A stretch of DNA of 64,000 bases from Oscillatoria sp. SIO1A7 (GCA_010672965.1 JAAHFN010000024.1:1-64000); one strand, 5' to 3'. Counted from the first letter of the stretch, positions 51,638 to 60,773 are shown. Translations and numbers: made by a program. The notes: generated by a model not told the origin, from the sequence alone.

Positions 51638-52088
51638 TATTTCACTTCTCCTATTATCTTCATGCACTGCTCAAGAGGCGATCGCTCGCACCAGAATAAA
51701 ATAGCGCCGGACTACTGGGCCGCGATCGCGATTCTCCTGCACAGACGGCACAGAGGCGATCGCTCCTTCTCCAAATAATACAGTACCGGGTTACCGAGCC
51801 GCGATCGCTCTTTGTAGAGTTGGAGAGCGATCGCCCTCCCTATAGCGTTTCTCAAATAAGTGTAATAAACGATAGGGCTCTAGAAACGTAGGGGCGACAG
51901 CATCCCCCTTGACCATCTCTGCTGTCAAAAGGGGATTCTCATATTGGGATGCTTCGCCCCAGACACCTCACATTAATTTGACTATATATGCGCGAGTCAG
52001 GAACATAGTTGTAGGGGCGAATGGCATTCGCCCTCCGCCGATCGCTGACCGCCGATCGCTGACCGCCGATCGCTGACCGCCGATCGCT
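51638..52088. other. Intergenic region with MITE c and 14-bp repeats
   Basis: Several HIP1-rich GGCGATCGCTC words occur at 51675-51840, a family-c element at 51841-51987, and a 14-bp tandem repeat GCTGACCGCCGATC (three and a half copies, about 52036-52088) that reaches the stop codon of the DUF2934 gene. Confidence 0.75.
51841..51987. mobile_element. MITE family c, copy 3
   Basis: It starts TATAGCGTTTCTCAAATAAG and ends CATTAATTTGACTATA. The interior holds GTAGGGGCGACAGCATCC and GGGATGCTTCGCCCC. Confidence 0.8.
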
Positions 52089-52361
52089 TTATCGGCCAAA
52101 AGACTCTTCTAATTCTTGACGCGCTTGCAGCCAAATCTCCAGGTCTCGACCTTCGGGAGATCCTAATCCTTGCCAGATGTGATAAGCGCGAACTTGGATG
52201 TCGCGATCGCTCGGTTGAGGTCGAGTCATAAAATGCCGGCAACTTTCATTTTCAAAATTATATGGAATGCTGCCAAAATAATTCTGCTTTCCATACGCCT
52301 GTCGCGTAAAACGATAGCATTTTTCCTTGATTGGACAAGCATAACCCGCGCATAAGGTCAT
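52089..52361 (-). CDS. DUF2934 protein with N-terminal Cys cluster
   Basis: The function is unknown. The 90-residue product (start [16 protein letters not shown] at 52361) has four Cys in a C-x(4)-C-x(5)-C...C layout within the first 40 residues, likely metal-binding. A DUF2934-type C-terminal helix pair follows ([26 protein letters not shown]). An open frame extends 70 codons upstream but is encoded by the CCCAATGCC array (N-A-Q-C-P-M-P repeats) and is rejected. It has no signal peptide, unlike its small neighbours. Confidence 0.75.
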   Translation of the reverse strand: MTLCAGYACPIKEKCYRFTRQAYGKQNYFGSIPYNFENESCRHFMTRPQPSDRDIQVRAYHIWQGLGSPEGRDLEIWLQARQELEESFGR

Positions 52362-52440
52362 AGGGAATTGGGAATTAGGAATTGGGCATTGGGAATTGGG
52401 AATTAGGCATTGGGCATTGGGCATTGGGCATTGGGCATTG
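52362..52440. repeat. GGGCATT/GGGAATT heptamer array
   Basis: Copies of GGGAATT (52366-52411, mixed with TAGGAAT) are followed by five of GGGCATT up to 52440. It separates the DUF2934 gene from the small exported gene and reaches within a few bases of the latter's stop. Confidence 0.85.
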
Positions 52441-52446
52441 GCAGCC

Positions 52447-52716
52447 TCAATTGTTTGGTATTCTGTAATTCTGGTAATTCTGTGACATTTCCACCCTAAG
52501 CTTAGGATCGGGGCCAGGATCATCGCACGGTTTACCGTTTTTAGCACACCTGTCACCTGGTGCCCCATCATTGGGTGGCTTATATTCCAAGGTCTCCGAT
52601 AAATTAATCAAGCCTTGCGACGCTCTAATATTTGCTGCTGAACCCGGTTCGGCAATGGCCACCACAATAAGCATATTGAGCGCTATCGATTGAAAGAATA
52701 ATTTTTTCTCGCTCAT
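52447..52716 (-). CDS. Small exported protein, paralogue of next gene
   Basis: The 89-residue product (start [20 protein letters not shown] at 52716) has a signal peptide ending near G-S-A-A and a short mature peptide: [26 protein letters not shown], then K-P-C-D-D-P. It is clearly homologous along the whole conserved part to the protein at 52822. The Y-x-P-P...G-A-P-G-D-R-C segment resembles, to my eye, the beginning of DUF928 proteins (P-P-x-x-G-A-P-G-R-R), but the rest of that domain is missing. The C-terminus (Y-Q-N-Y-R-I-P-N-N) runs into a repeat. Confidence 0.7.
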   Translation of the reverse strand: MSEKKLFFQSIALNMLIVVAIAEPGSAANIRASQGLINLSETLEYKPPNDGAPGDRCAKNGKPCDDPGPDPKLRVEMSQNYQNYRIPNN

Positions 52717-52821
52717 AATACATTTCATAATCCACTGTGAATCCCTGCTACTGCTTTCTTCTGTAAAAACCAGATCCAATAACTTAAGTCAGCTATCAGC
52801 AGAGTTATTTTGTTTTGTGGT

Positions 52822-53037
52822 TTACACGCCACCGTTACAAGGTGGCGTGCCTCTGCTAGCACATCTGTCGCCTGGTGCATCTTCAGTGGGTGGAGTGTAT
52901 TCCAAGGTCTTAGATAACGGAATTGAGCCTTGCGAAGAATCAGCGTTGAAAGCTGCTGCCGAACTGGGTTCGGCAATTGCCACCACAATAAGCAAATTGA
53001 GCGCGATAGATTGGAAGATTAGTTTTTTGTCCTTCAT
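52822..53037 (-). CDS. Small exported protein, tandem paralogue
   Basis: This 71-residue protein begins M-K-D-K-K-L-I-F-Q-S-I-A-L-N-L-L-I-V-V-A with a signal peptide cleaved near S-S-A-A. The mature peptide of about 45 residues has S-Q-G-S-I-P-L-S-K-T-L-E-Y-T-P-P, D-A-P-G-D-R-C-A and P-P-C-N-G. Two Cys are conserved with the paralogue at 52447. It lies 97 bases downstream of the CHAT-CHASE2 gene on the same strand and is probably co-transcribed with it. The DNA identity of the pair in the signal region shows a tandem duplication. Confidence 0.75.
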   Translation of the reverse strand: MKDKKLIFQSIALNLLIVVAIAEPSSAAAFNADSSQGSIPLSKTLEYTPPTEDAPGDRCASRGTPPCNGGV

Positions 53038-53134
53038 CGTTGTATGTTATGTCTAAATCATAAGTGGAAGACTTGTAGGGGCAATCCCCCCGTGGTTGCC
53101 CCGTATCAATTACATAAAGTGCGCAACTAGCACC

Positions 53135-55453
53135 CTACTGCCAATATACATATTTTCTTTCCTCGAAAACGTTGTAAACCACCACAGTCCCGCTCGTAAC
53201 AACCAAAGCCAAGGCAGACGGCACCAGCGGCACCCATCCACCCTGAATTAAAATAACCCAGCACAAGCCATACAAAAAACCAGTAGCAGCGCCAGTCGCG
53301 AATATAGCGAAAACAATTCGCCGACAGCGCCAAGCCAGCAAACCTCCCGCCGCCGACCAGACCCAAATCCAGACAAATTCTCCCCATTCAGACCATACCC
53401 ACAATAAAGGTCGCCCGTCCAATACTGCACTAATAATCTGACTCGTCATTTCCGCCTGAACTAGGAGCCTGGGCATTTTCTGATACGGCCATTCGCCAGC
53501 ACTATAAGGAGTCGAATGATAGTCGGTATAAATTGGAGCGGTTAGACCTATAAGTACAATTCGGTCTTTGACCCAATCGGGATTTACTTCACCTGCCAAG
53601 ACTTCTGCAAGTCCGACCTGGCGGGCAATGTTCTTGGAAGCGCGGTAATTGAGCATAACTTGGATACCGCGATCGTCCAGTCCCCGATAGCCTCCTGGGT
53701 TGGCATCCATATCTCGGAAGACAACCGAACCCAAGCGGACATCTTTGGGCGGAATTGTTTCTGGCTCTATCTGGTATTTGGCTAAGTAATGAAGTGCCAA
53801 GCGCATACTTAAGGAATGGTCGGTGGCGGAACAAGGGTCTTTGCGATCGAGAGTCATAAATAAGAGATGGCGACGGATAACCCCGTCCGGATCTACCACC
53901 ACATCGCTAAAGCCGAGCCGCTCTTCTGGCAGTCCCGAGGGCGGTGCCACTCCCGACTTGTTGGCATAGTCGCCTACTTTGCCGCTGCAAACGGCAATCA
54001 AGCGATCGCTATTTTGAAAATGAGGGGTTAATTCGCTGCTATCCCGAGGCATCGAGCGATCGCGAAAAATATTCAAACCTATAACTCGGGCTTGCTGCGC
54101 TTCCAGCTTTTCTATTACTTGAGCCAAGACTGCATCGGGCAGAGGAGAACCATGTTGGTTGACATCTTCTTGGGTAGCTTCTACTATTAACAAGCGCGGG
54201 TCTGCTCCTTCTTGGGGACGCTGGCGCATGAGTAGATCGTAGGCTTGCAGTTCCCATGCTTGGAATGCGCCCAATTGACGCAGGGCGATCGCCAAGAACG
54301 CTACGGCAATGCTGGCGATCGCTGCTGGGAAAAACTTGGGGCGATCGCTCCCTCGCAACTGCTGCCAAGTCGGCGGCGCTACGGCGGGATTCTGGCAAAT
54401 AACCGGCAGCCAACTAGCACAGGGAAATTCATTTTCTAAACTTTGCAGCCTTTTGCGCGCCTCCCGGACTGCCAAATCCAGAGGTAGGGGATGCCGCCCT
54501 TTGGCACCGGCAAAAGCTTCCAAAAAATATTTCAAAAAAACCTGGGCTATTTTATCCTGCACCGGCTCCCGCATAATAATCGCGTTCGGGATATGCAGGT
54601 GTTCGAGCTGCTGCGCCAATCCCAAACCGTCGCAAGAATTGAAAATAGCCAATTGCAGTCCGCTGGCCAGAGCTTTTTTGAGCGCCTCCGCCAGTTCTTC
54701 AATAGTCAGGCTATCGGTGGAATTAATATAAATCCGCCCCTTTTCCCCTTCCCCTTCGGTTTCGCTGTGACCGGCGAAAAAGAGAATATCCCAAGCTTGC
54801 TCCCAGAGGCGATCGCCCAGTTGCTGCCGTTGCGGTTGTTCCAAAAAAACAATCTTCGCATTGGGCAGACTTGCCAGCAATTGCTTATCCTTCTCCACCT
54901 CAATCCCCTGAGAATCTCCCAGAATTGCCAGAATTTTTACCTTATTTTTTCCTCTAGTTTTCCGAAGCTCCGGCGGATACTTATATTCTGGGGCGCTAAG
55001 GGCGATTTCCGCTTGGGGGTAGCGCTCCAATAAATCCCAGCGGTGCCAAGGAAGTTGCCTGAGTCGGAGATTATCGGTGCGAATCAGCAGTCGCACCCGC
55101 TCGGAGGCGCTGACTTTACCCAACAACTCTTCCCGAATCGAGACAAACGACTCGGACTTTAGCCAACGATTCAGGCGCGAACCCAACTCATCCGCTAAAT
55201 CGCGGCATTTTTCTCTCGTTTCATCAGCTTGGAGATCTATAGTAATGCTTTTGGGTTTTATAGCCCGAAGCTGATACCTCATACTGCGATAGGTTGACTG
55301 CCAATTGCCATAGTCTTCCAGCAGATCGTCCGCCGGAGGCAATTGGCCGGTTATTTTTATTTCCGGCAACGAGCCTTCCGCGCCAATCTCCAGCACCACC
55401 CGAAAACCCCCCTGGCCTAGCTCGTCTAAGTCGAGAACCGCTAACTTTCCCAT
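53135..55453 (-). CDS. CHAT-CHASE2 membrane protein
   Basis: This 772-residue sensor has an N-terminal regulatory region (1-170), a caspase-like CHAT domain (about 175-365) with the His of F-F-A-G-H-S-E and the Cys of A-I-F-N-S-C-D-G, one transmembrane helix (about 380-400), and a CHASE2 extracytoplasmic sensing domain (about 415-680; A-Y-D-L-L-M-R-Q-R-P, G-F-S-D-V-V-V-D-P-D-G-V-I-R, D-R-I-V-L-I-G-L-T-A). Three helices lie at the C-terminus. The protease dyad appears intact. The start MGKLAVLDLDELGQGG at 55453 is chosen because the 16 codons upstream are encoded by the GGGCATT array. It lies in a minus-strand row with DUF1822 and sigma-like genes, suggesting proteolytic control of gene expression in response to an external signal. 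Confidence 0.9.
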   Translation of the reverse strand: MGKLAVLDLDELGQGGFRVVLEIGAEGSLPEIKITGQLPPADDLLEDYGNWQSTYRSMRYQLRAIKPKSITIDLQADETREKCRDLADELGSRLNRWLKSESFVSIREELLGKVSASERVRLLIRTDNLRLRQLPWHRWDLLERYPQAEIALSAPEYKYPPELRKTRGKNKVKILAILGDSQGIEVEKDKQLLASLPNAKIVFLEQPQRQQLGDRLWEQAWDILFFAGHSETEGEGEKGRIYINSTDSLTIEELAEALKKALASGLQLAIFNSCDGLGLAQQLEHLHIPNAIIMREPVQDKIAQVFLKYFLEAFAGAKGRHPLPLDLAVREARKRLQSLENEFPCASWLPVICQNPAVAPPTWQQLRGSDRPKFFPAAIASIAVAFLAIALRQLGAFQAWELQAYDLLMRQRPQEGADPRLLIVEATQEDVNQHGSPLPDAVLAQVIEKLEAQQARVIGLNIFRDRSMPRDSSELTPHFQNSDRLIAVCSGKVGDYANKSGVAPPSGLPEERLGFSDVVVDPDGVIRRHLLFMTLDRKDPCSATDHSLSMRLALHYLAKYQIEPETIPPKDVRLGSVVFRDMDANPGGYRGLDDRGIQVMLNYRASKNIARQVGLAEVLAGEVNPDWVKDRIVLIGLTAPIYTDYHSTPYSAGEWPYQKMPRLLVQAEMTSQIISAVLDGRPLLWVWSEWGEFVWIWVWSAAGGLLAWRCRRIVFAIFATGAATGFLYGLCWVILIQGGWVPLVPSALALVVTSGTVVVYNVFEERKYVYWQ

Positions 55454-56017
55454 TGGTTTTTCCTTAATATATACGGGCATTGGGCATGGGGCATTGGTCA
55501 TTGGGCATTGGGCATAGGAAGGGTATGTTTTTTAGATTTGACATTCAACGCTCGGTATCGAGTATCGTAGGGTATCGTAGGGGCGACAGCATTCCCGAGA
55601 CAGCCTTTGCCAGTAGAGCCAAAACTATTGTATTGGAATGCTTCGCCCTAGAAATGCAGGAAGGAGCGATCTATAAGGAGGATATTTTTTGTAATTGCCC
55701 CTTTTCGATCTTGTCGGTCGGTTGCCGAGCTTTCTGGGGCGAAGCATTCCAGTATAATACATTTCTGTTATAACCCTGGGTTATCTCGGGAATGCTGTCG
55801 CCCCTACACCTTCGATGTACTCTTGACATCTTTTGTAATTGCCCTTTTCGATCTTGTCAGTCGGTTGCCGAGCTTTCTGGGGCGAAGCATTCCAGTATAA
55901 TACATTTCTGTTATAACCCAGGGTTATCTCGGGAATGCTGTCGCCCCTACCGCCCCTACACCTTATTGCGAGAGTCTATCTGCCCAATGCCCAATGCCCA
56001 ATGCCCAATGCCCAATT
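55454..56017. repeat. Tandem 144-bp duplication of a hairpin repeat
   Basis: Between the DUF1822 gene and the CHAT gene lie two nearly identical segments, 55687-55807 and 55831-55950 (GTAATTGCCC ... GGGGCGAAGCATTCCAG ... GGGAATGCTGTCGCCCCTAC). An inverted partial copy lies at 55570-55655. GGGCATT arrays flank both sides (55478-55515 and 55981-56017). No gene is present. Confidence 0.85.
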
Positions 56018-57040
56018 TTATATAAAAAATTCCTCGGTTACGCTATGACTATCGAGGGTCAATCTAACGCTAAAGCGATCGCCACTATAGGCACTAAATT
56101 CTAATTGAATATCCCGATAATCCTGCTTGGCCTTAGTCTCCATTGCTACTTCCCCCTCTTCGTCTAGCAAGAAAATCTCCAGATTGCGAGGCAGATTTTT
56201 TTGACCGGCTCCGGGATGCACTTCTAAAATAATGTCTATTTCAAAATCTTCTTGGCCATTCTCCAATTCTTCGAGTCCGTCTTGGAAGCTGGACTGCACA
56301 TTGACTGAATCTAGATTAAGGCCGAGAATAATAATTATAGATACTGCGCCCAACTCGATCGCCTTGCCCCGCCGAACTAGACCGCTCTCAAAAGAAGTGT
56401 CAAAATTGGTTTTTCTTCTAAATCTGAAAGCGAGATTATTTTTGGGCGCTTGCCTGACGGCTTCTTGCCAAATAGATTCCACAGCCTGCCAAGTCGGCTC
56501 GAAAGTACCCACCAGCCATTGACTGAGATTTACTATACTTGCTGCTACTTCAACTCTTCTATTTCTATTTTCATTCAGATAACCGGACAAGTCTTCCAGA
56601 GACTGCAACTCTTCTAGGGGCAACTCTTCTCTATCTGCTTTTTGGACAAATCCGAGCAGAGTTGCTTCCCGCAAGGATTCGTCTAAGCGAACTGCCACAT
56701 AGCCAATCCGCTCTTCCCAGACTTCTGGGGGAATGCGAACTATATCGGCATCTGGCATTACGGGCAAGCATTCTAATTTTCCGCAATCTTTGACATCGAG
56801 GTCGGCAACATTCATCAGAGTTTGCTTTACCGGGTCGGAGCGATCGCCGACATCTAAATTAGTTTCAAATCCCTGGCGGCGCAAATAGCGATCGGTGGCA
56901 TAAACGGCCAAATAATTGAGATAAACTTCTTTAGCTTTGCGGGCATTATATTGCAGAGAAAGCAACTCTTTAGCTCTGGAATGAGCCTCTAAAGACAGCA
57001 TAATTTTAACCGCAAAGGGTTCCGGCTTTCGGTTAGTCAT
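56018..57040 (-). CDS. DUF1822-family protein
   Basis: DUF1822 proteins are cyanobacterial, soluble and of unknown function. The 340-residue product shows the family's start (E-A-H-S-R-A-K-E-L, K-A-K-E-V-Y-L-N-Y-L-A-V-Y-A-T-D-R-Y-L-R-R-Q-G-F-E-T-N-L), the C-G-K-L-E-C-L-P-V segment, V-G-Y/Y-V-A-V-R-L-D-E-S-L-R-E-A-T-L-L-G-F and L-S-Q-W-L-V-G-T-F-E-P-T-W. The C-terminal part (D-I-I-L-E-V-H-P-G-A-G-Q, L-P-R-N-L-E-I-F-L-L-D-E-E-G) is the beta-rich region. It sits between the sigma-like gene and the CHAT-CHASE2 gene, a neighbourhood I recall from other cyanobacteria. Confidence 0.92.
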   Translation of the reverse strand: MTNRKPEPFAVKIMLSLEAHSRAKELLSLQYNARKAKEVYLNYLAVYATDRYLRRQGFETNLDVGDRSDPVKQTLMNVADLDVKDCGKLECLPVMPDADIVRIPPEVWEERIGYVAVRLDESLREATLLGFVQKADREELPLEELQSLEDLSGYLNENRNRRVEVAASIVNLSQWLVGTFEPTWQAVESIWQEAVRQAPKNNLAFRFRRKTNFDTSFESGLVRRGKAIELGAVSIIIILGLNLDSVNVQSSFQDGLEELENGQEDFEIDIILEVHPGAGQKNLPRNLEIFLLDEEGEVAMETKAKQDYRDIQLEFSAYSGDRFSVRLTLDSHSVTEEFFI

Positions 57041-57072
57041 TGATTTTCCTCTTTAGCTATAGTTTTAACTAC

Positions 57073-57160
57073 AAGACTTACGCAAATAGTCGAGTTGATA
57101 CCTAAATTTAGAGTTTGATGCCCAGTGCTACCCTACAATAAAAGTCATTGCCTAAGTCCT
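57073..57160. mobile_element. MITE family b, copy 6
   Basis: The ends are AAGACTTACGCAAAT and TTGCCTAAGTCCT, more diverged than other copies. It fills the gap between the sigma-like gene and the DUF1822 gene. Confidence 0.7.
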
Positions 57161-57163
57161 CAA

Positions 57164-58144
57164 CTAAATTCCCAAATCTTCCCTAATCGTTAGAGAAAAT
57201 TTCTGGCAGCAGCGCCGAAAAAAGCTACTCAGAGTCGGCACTTTTATCCCCAATTGGCGGGAAATTTCTGGCCAGGATTTGCCATCTAGGGTGGCTAAGG
57301 CGATCGACCTAAAAGTAGCGTCGGGCCTATTTCTGATATGCTCTTTCTCAAAAATGCGATCGGCATCTTCTTCTATATAATGCCGAATTATTGTATATCT
57401 ATCTTCTTCTTCTGGCAAATTCTTTTTCTCCTGGGCTGCTGCCATCCGCTCCAGAGCCTCTAGGGAAGGCAAGCTTTCTTCCTGGCTACGGTTAAAGTCC
57501 TTACTGCATTTGATAAAATTGTTTTTGAGAACAACATTATTGACCCAAGTCATAAATTGGGCGCGTTGCGGGTTAAAGTTATCTATCTTTTCGCAGACAT
57601 AAGTCAAAGTTTGATTAACCGCATCGTCATAAACTAGCTGGGAAAACTGAGAGCTGAATAAAGTTCGGTAATAGGGAGAAAGGAAAAGTTTGCCCGATAG
57701 CTGAATCGCCTCCACCAGCTCCCGCAAAGCATATTGCCGGAGTTCCGCTTGGGGTGGATGCCGTTGGGCTTCGATCGCCAGCTCTTGCAATCGCCACCAG
57801 TCGAGAACTTTGGCGATCGCATTATCCCGCAACTTACTTGCCCATACTCTCGTTTCAGTCTCTTCGGGGTCGTAGCTATCCAGCGCCCCTTCAATATCTT
57901 CGAGCAGTTGCGCCGTTATTTGCCGATAAATATCCAAATAGACGCCAAAAAGGGGTTGACCCTTGTAGGGCCTACAGATTCGGCGCGATCGCAATATCTC
58001 ATCCACAAGGCGAGCCAAAGCAAAAGAGCGAGAATCGCTAGTTTGGCGGGCGAGCCTTTGCGCCTCTATCGCTCGCTGTTTTAGTTCGTCCATTGTTTTG
58101 ACAGCACTTCCGGAAGTGCGACCCGTCATTACAGCATTGGCCAT
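57164..58144 (-). CDS. Sigma-70-like RNA polymerase sigma factor
   Basis: The 326-residue product has a long N-terminal helical part (residues 15-135), a sigma region 2-like segment (about 140-215; L-V-Y-D-D-A-V-N-Q-T-L-T-Y-V, F-M-T-W-V-N-N-V-V-L-K-N-N-F-I) and a region 4-like helix-turn-helix near the C-terminus (A-L-A-T-L-D-G-K-S-W-P-E-I-S-R-Q-L-G-I-K-V-P-T-L-S-S-F-F-R-R). This matches the cyanobacterial group of atypical sigma factors found near DUF1822 and CHASE2 genes. It should direct transcription of a small regulon, probably including its own cluster. No anti-sigma factor is adjacent, so the CHAT protease might supply control. Confidence 0.85.
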   Translation of the reverse strand: MANAVMTGRTSGSAVKTMDELKQRAIEAQRLARQTSDSRSFALARLVDEILRSRRICRPYKGQPLFGVYLDIYRQITAQLLEDIEGALDSYDPEETETRVWASKLRDNAIAKVLDWWRLQELAIEAQRHPPQAELRQYALRELVEAIQLSGKLFLSPYYRTLFSSQFSQLVYDDAVNQTLTYVCEKIDNFNPQRAQFMTWVNNVVLKNNFIKCSKDFNRSQEESLPSLEALERMAAAQEKKNLPEEEDRYTIIRHYIEEDADRIFEKEHIRNRPDATFRSIALATLDGKSWPEISRQLGIKVPTLSSFFRRCCQKFSLTIREDLGI

Positions 58145-58364
58145 TTGTCCTCACCCGTTCGCCTCACCCAAAATCAATCGAGGTTACTGGCTTCTATGCT
58201 CGGGCACCAAAGATTTATGCAGTGCTTTACAAAACTTAATATTTCTATTGGGCATTGGGCATTGGGCATTGGGACCGGGAGACTGGGGGACAAGGGGACA
58301 AGAGGACAAGGGGGGGACAAGGGGACAAGAGGACAAGGAGACAAGGGGAGAGAATTTTGAGTTC

Positions 58365-58453
58365 AGGACTTACGCAAATTGCACGATTAATTATAGATAT
58401 AGGGTTTGGTGCGCGGTGCGGCACCCTACAAATAGTATCTCTGCGTAAGTCCT
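58365..58453. mobile_element. MITE family b, copy 7
   Basis: AGGACTTACGCAAATTGCAC and CTGCGTAAGTCCT bound an 89-bp element. The interior has GGTGCGCGGTGCGGCACC and CTACAAATAG. Confidence 0.85.
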
Positions 58454-58649
58454 GGAGTTTTGATTTTTTAATTTATAAGTCAAGACTCAAAATAAAAAAC
58501 TATTTCAATATCTTTGCTTTGAATTAGGGCGCGATCGCTCTTCTTATTTATTTGGCTACATCCCCAGATTCATTCGAGAGACAATCGAGAATACAGTTTG
58601 TAGTCAGAACTCCTTATGTTCTATGTTTTGGCAAGGACATAAAAGTCTC

Positions 58650-58804
58650 TATAGCGTTTGTCAAATAAGTGTAATATAATGCGCGATCGGGTTGGGGCGA
58701 CAGCATCCCGAGCGACTTTTCGAGGCCCCGGACGGTAACTCCCGTAATGGGATGCTTCGCCCAAGACTTCCTCAGATCGCAATCAATTTGAGAAATGCTC
58801 TATA
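58650..58804. mobile_element. MITE family c, copy 4
   Basis: The ends are TATAGCGTTTGTCAAATAAG and AATTTGAGAAATGCTCTATA. The right end reaches 10 bases from the stop codon of the DUF3754 gene, so it may act as its 3' untranslated region. Confidence 0.85.
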
Positions 58805-58814
58805 GTCGATCGCA

Positions 58815-60143
58815 TTACCAGTAAGCAAAAGCATTGTCCCAGACGTAATCGATAAGCATTTTAGCATCCTCTAAGGGCAGGACTTGACAGCATCCATCTC
58901 TGTCGTAACTGAGCAGAGGAGTTTCCTGAATATTAGCTTCCTCTATACCTTCTTTGATAATTTTGCCTCGAATTTCTTCTAGGTTTCGCAGGGGTCCGTT
59001 AATATCAAAATCAATTTTGGTGCCAAATTTTCGATCCATCCAACTTTCTATCTGATTGTCTAACTGTTCCTTGGTCAGAGCGCCATTGCTAGTCAGCAGG
59101 TGATAATAGACGAGGATGATTTCTTTGCATTCTTCCTCTTCGGCGGCATCAATTAAAGAATGAAATACGCCCATATTATTGGCTAGATTCCTGAAAAATA
59201 GCGTATCGGTTACATTCTTCTGGAATTTAAGCTGCTTATTTTTGTAACTGTTGTATTGTTTGAACGCTAATCCACCAAAAGCGACAGTCATAGAAAGGAT
59301 AGCAGCCAAAACTGGCATAAAATTGCGAACCTGATCTTCGCTAGCCTTAAGGTCTTCTAAGCCTGGAATATTGCCAGTATAAAACAAAATAACGCCGACA
59401 ATAAGCAGAATTTGAGGCAGGGCTTTTATCAGTACGGGAACTGCAGCTCCCATAGCGGGTACTATCAAAAGCAGTCGGTCTTTCCAAGTCATGCTTACTT
59501 TGACATTGGGAAAAAGAAACTCCATATCAAACTTAGGAATATTTTTATAGAGATAGACATACATTTTCCCTGGCGTAAAACTAAGTTTTTGACTTTTGTC
59601 TGATTTTGATTCAAAATAGGCTTTCTCTTTAAATTTAATCAGTAAAGCGACCCGCTCGAAAACGTCAAGAGTTTTTTCGACTTTCCTAAACCACTTCTTG
59701 ACCCAAGTCATCCGATAGATATCGCCGCGACAGTAGCAGACTATCTGGTCGAAGTCGTCAAACTCCACCTTAGTTTTTAGTTCTATTAATGACTTCTCGG
59801 CAAAAGCCCGTTGCAAGCTATCTTCCGATATAGCAACATAATTGGCACTTTGAAGAAGATTGTGAAAGGCGCTTGCCAGTTTAGCTGCCATTTGCTGCCG
59901 AGCCTCTGGACTGGGCTCGATTCTTAGCTTCGTATCCGCGTCCGGGTTAAACGGGGCAAAGTTATCCTTTAAGACCTCTAGGGTTTGATGAAACTTAAAA
60001 TGAAAATAGGCGGAGAGTATTTCGCAGAACTCCCGGAACTTTTGGAGGTCGGACGAGGGTAGCTGGCCATCTTCAAGGCAAAGTTCGATGATGTCAGCGC
60101 GACGATAGGGAATGAAGGCTTCTCTGTTTTCATAAACTGCCAT
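58815..60143 (-). CDS. TMEM143/DUF3754-family membrane protein
   Basis: The function is unknown; relatives occur in cyanobacteria, plastids and mitochondria. The product has 442 residues from MAVYENREAFIPYRR at 60143 (a start 34 codons upstream is open and adds a polar stretch). The DUF3754 layout is visible: F-I-P-Y-R-R-A-D-I-I-E-L-C, D-I-Y-R-M-T-W-V-K-K-W-F-R, Y-V-Y-L-Y-K-N-I-P-K-F-D-M-E-F-L-F-P-N-V, two hydrophobic segments (about 225-250 and 275-295), then F-R-N-L-A-N-N-M-G-V-F-H and a C-terminal helical domain. It is transcribed away from the PP2C gene. Confidence 0.85.
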   Translation of the reverse strand: MAVYENREAFIPYRRADIIELCLEDGQLPSSDLQKFREFCEILSAYFHFKFHQTLEVLKDNFAPFNPDADTKLRIEPSPEARQQMAAKLASAFHNLLQSANYVAISEDSLQRAFAEKSLIELKTKVEFDDFDQIVCYCRGDIYRMTWVKKWFRKVEKTLDVFERVALLIKFKEKAYFESKSDKSQKLSFTPGKMYVYLYKNIPKFDMEFLFPNVKVSMTWKDRLLLIVPAMGAAVPVLIKALPQILLIVGVILFYTGNIPGLEDLKASEDQVRNFMPVLAAILSMTVAFGGLAFKQYNSYKNKQLKFQKNVTDTLFFRNLANNMGVFHSLIDAAEEEECKEIILVYYHLLTSNGALTKEQLDNQIESWMDRKFGTKIDFDINGPLRNLEEIRGKIIKEGIEEANIQETPLLSYDRDGCCQVLPLEDAKMLIDYVWDNAFAYW

Positions 60144-60773
60144 AATATTTGGGCTAATTTGTTGGGGTTGTCGGGTATTGGGTTTTGGCGCGCTTGTCTC
60201 TGTAGGAGAATTGCTTATCTCCTTTTTGTATGGTTTATAATACAAAAAGGCGGCAAGTCACCAAAGCTTGCTTCCCTATTTTATAACAAAGGGGCGCCAT
60301 CAAATCATTCTCGCGGGAACATTAGGGTTTTGCATTGTACCGTCGCCGTCTCTAGGGGTCGAAGATAATACCCCTATCCACAGTGCTATGGAGCGTTACA
60401 GATTTTTGACCGATGCTCTAGAATTTCTAAGCAGAATACTCCGTATTTTTTTATACGGACCTCCAAGGCTAGAGGACAAGGTAGGGGTTGCTGAAAAAGG
60501 CTGTGGGTCACTGGGGAGAGGGGGTCAGTGGGGAGGGTGGGGAGTAATGGAACGGCTTGACTCGAACCATTTTCAAGCACATTTGGGAGAACGCTCTGGA
60601 ACGGTGACACAAAGGGCGATCGCGAGGGTCTGATACCTGACGGGAGATACCAATCGCTTCCACAGCCGCCTTAAGCCCGGATTGACCGCCGGTAGTATCC
60701 GGGAGTAGGGACAGTCTTGGTCCTTCAAAATACTTTTATTTTACTTTGACGTAGAAATACCGGCGAATACGAT
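60144..60773. other. Divergent intergenic region
   Basis: It separates the DUF3754 and PP2C genes. An inverted pair CTCCTTTTTGTATGG/ATACAAAAAGGCGG lies at about 60219-60252. From 60505 to 60545 there is GTCACTGGGGAGAGGGGGTC-type low complexity. I see no gene. The promoter of the PP2C gene is expected at 60680-60770. Confidence 0.55.

Larger units (their letters stand above)
58145..58814. other. Non-coding region with two MITEs and arrays
   Basis: Contains a GGGCATT array (58247-58272), a GGGGACAAGAGGACAA array (58285-58350), family b (58365-58453) and family c (58650-58804). The promoter of the sigma-like gene should lie at the left edge. Confidence 0.75.

Noticed and set aside
53135-55453. 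Defence-type CHAT protease of a CRISPR or gasdermin system
   Set aside because: The domain set (CHAT plus CHASE2, membrane) and the neighbours point to signalling; no gasdermin or gRAMP gene is near.
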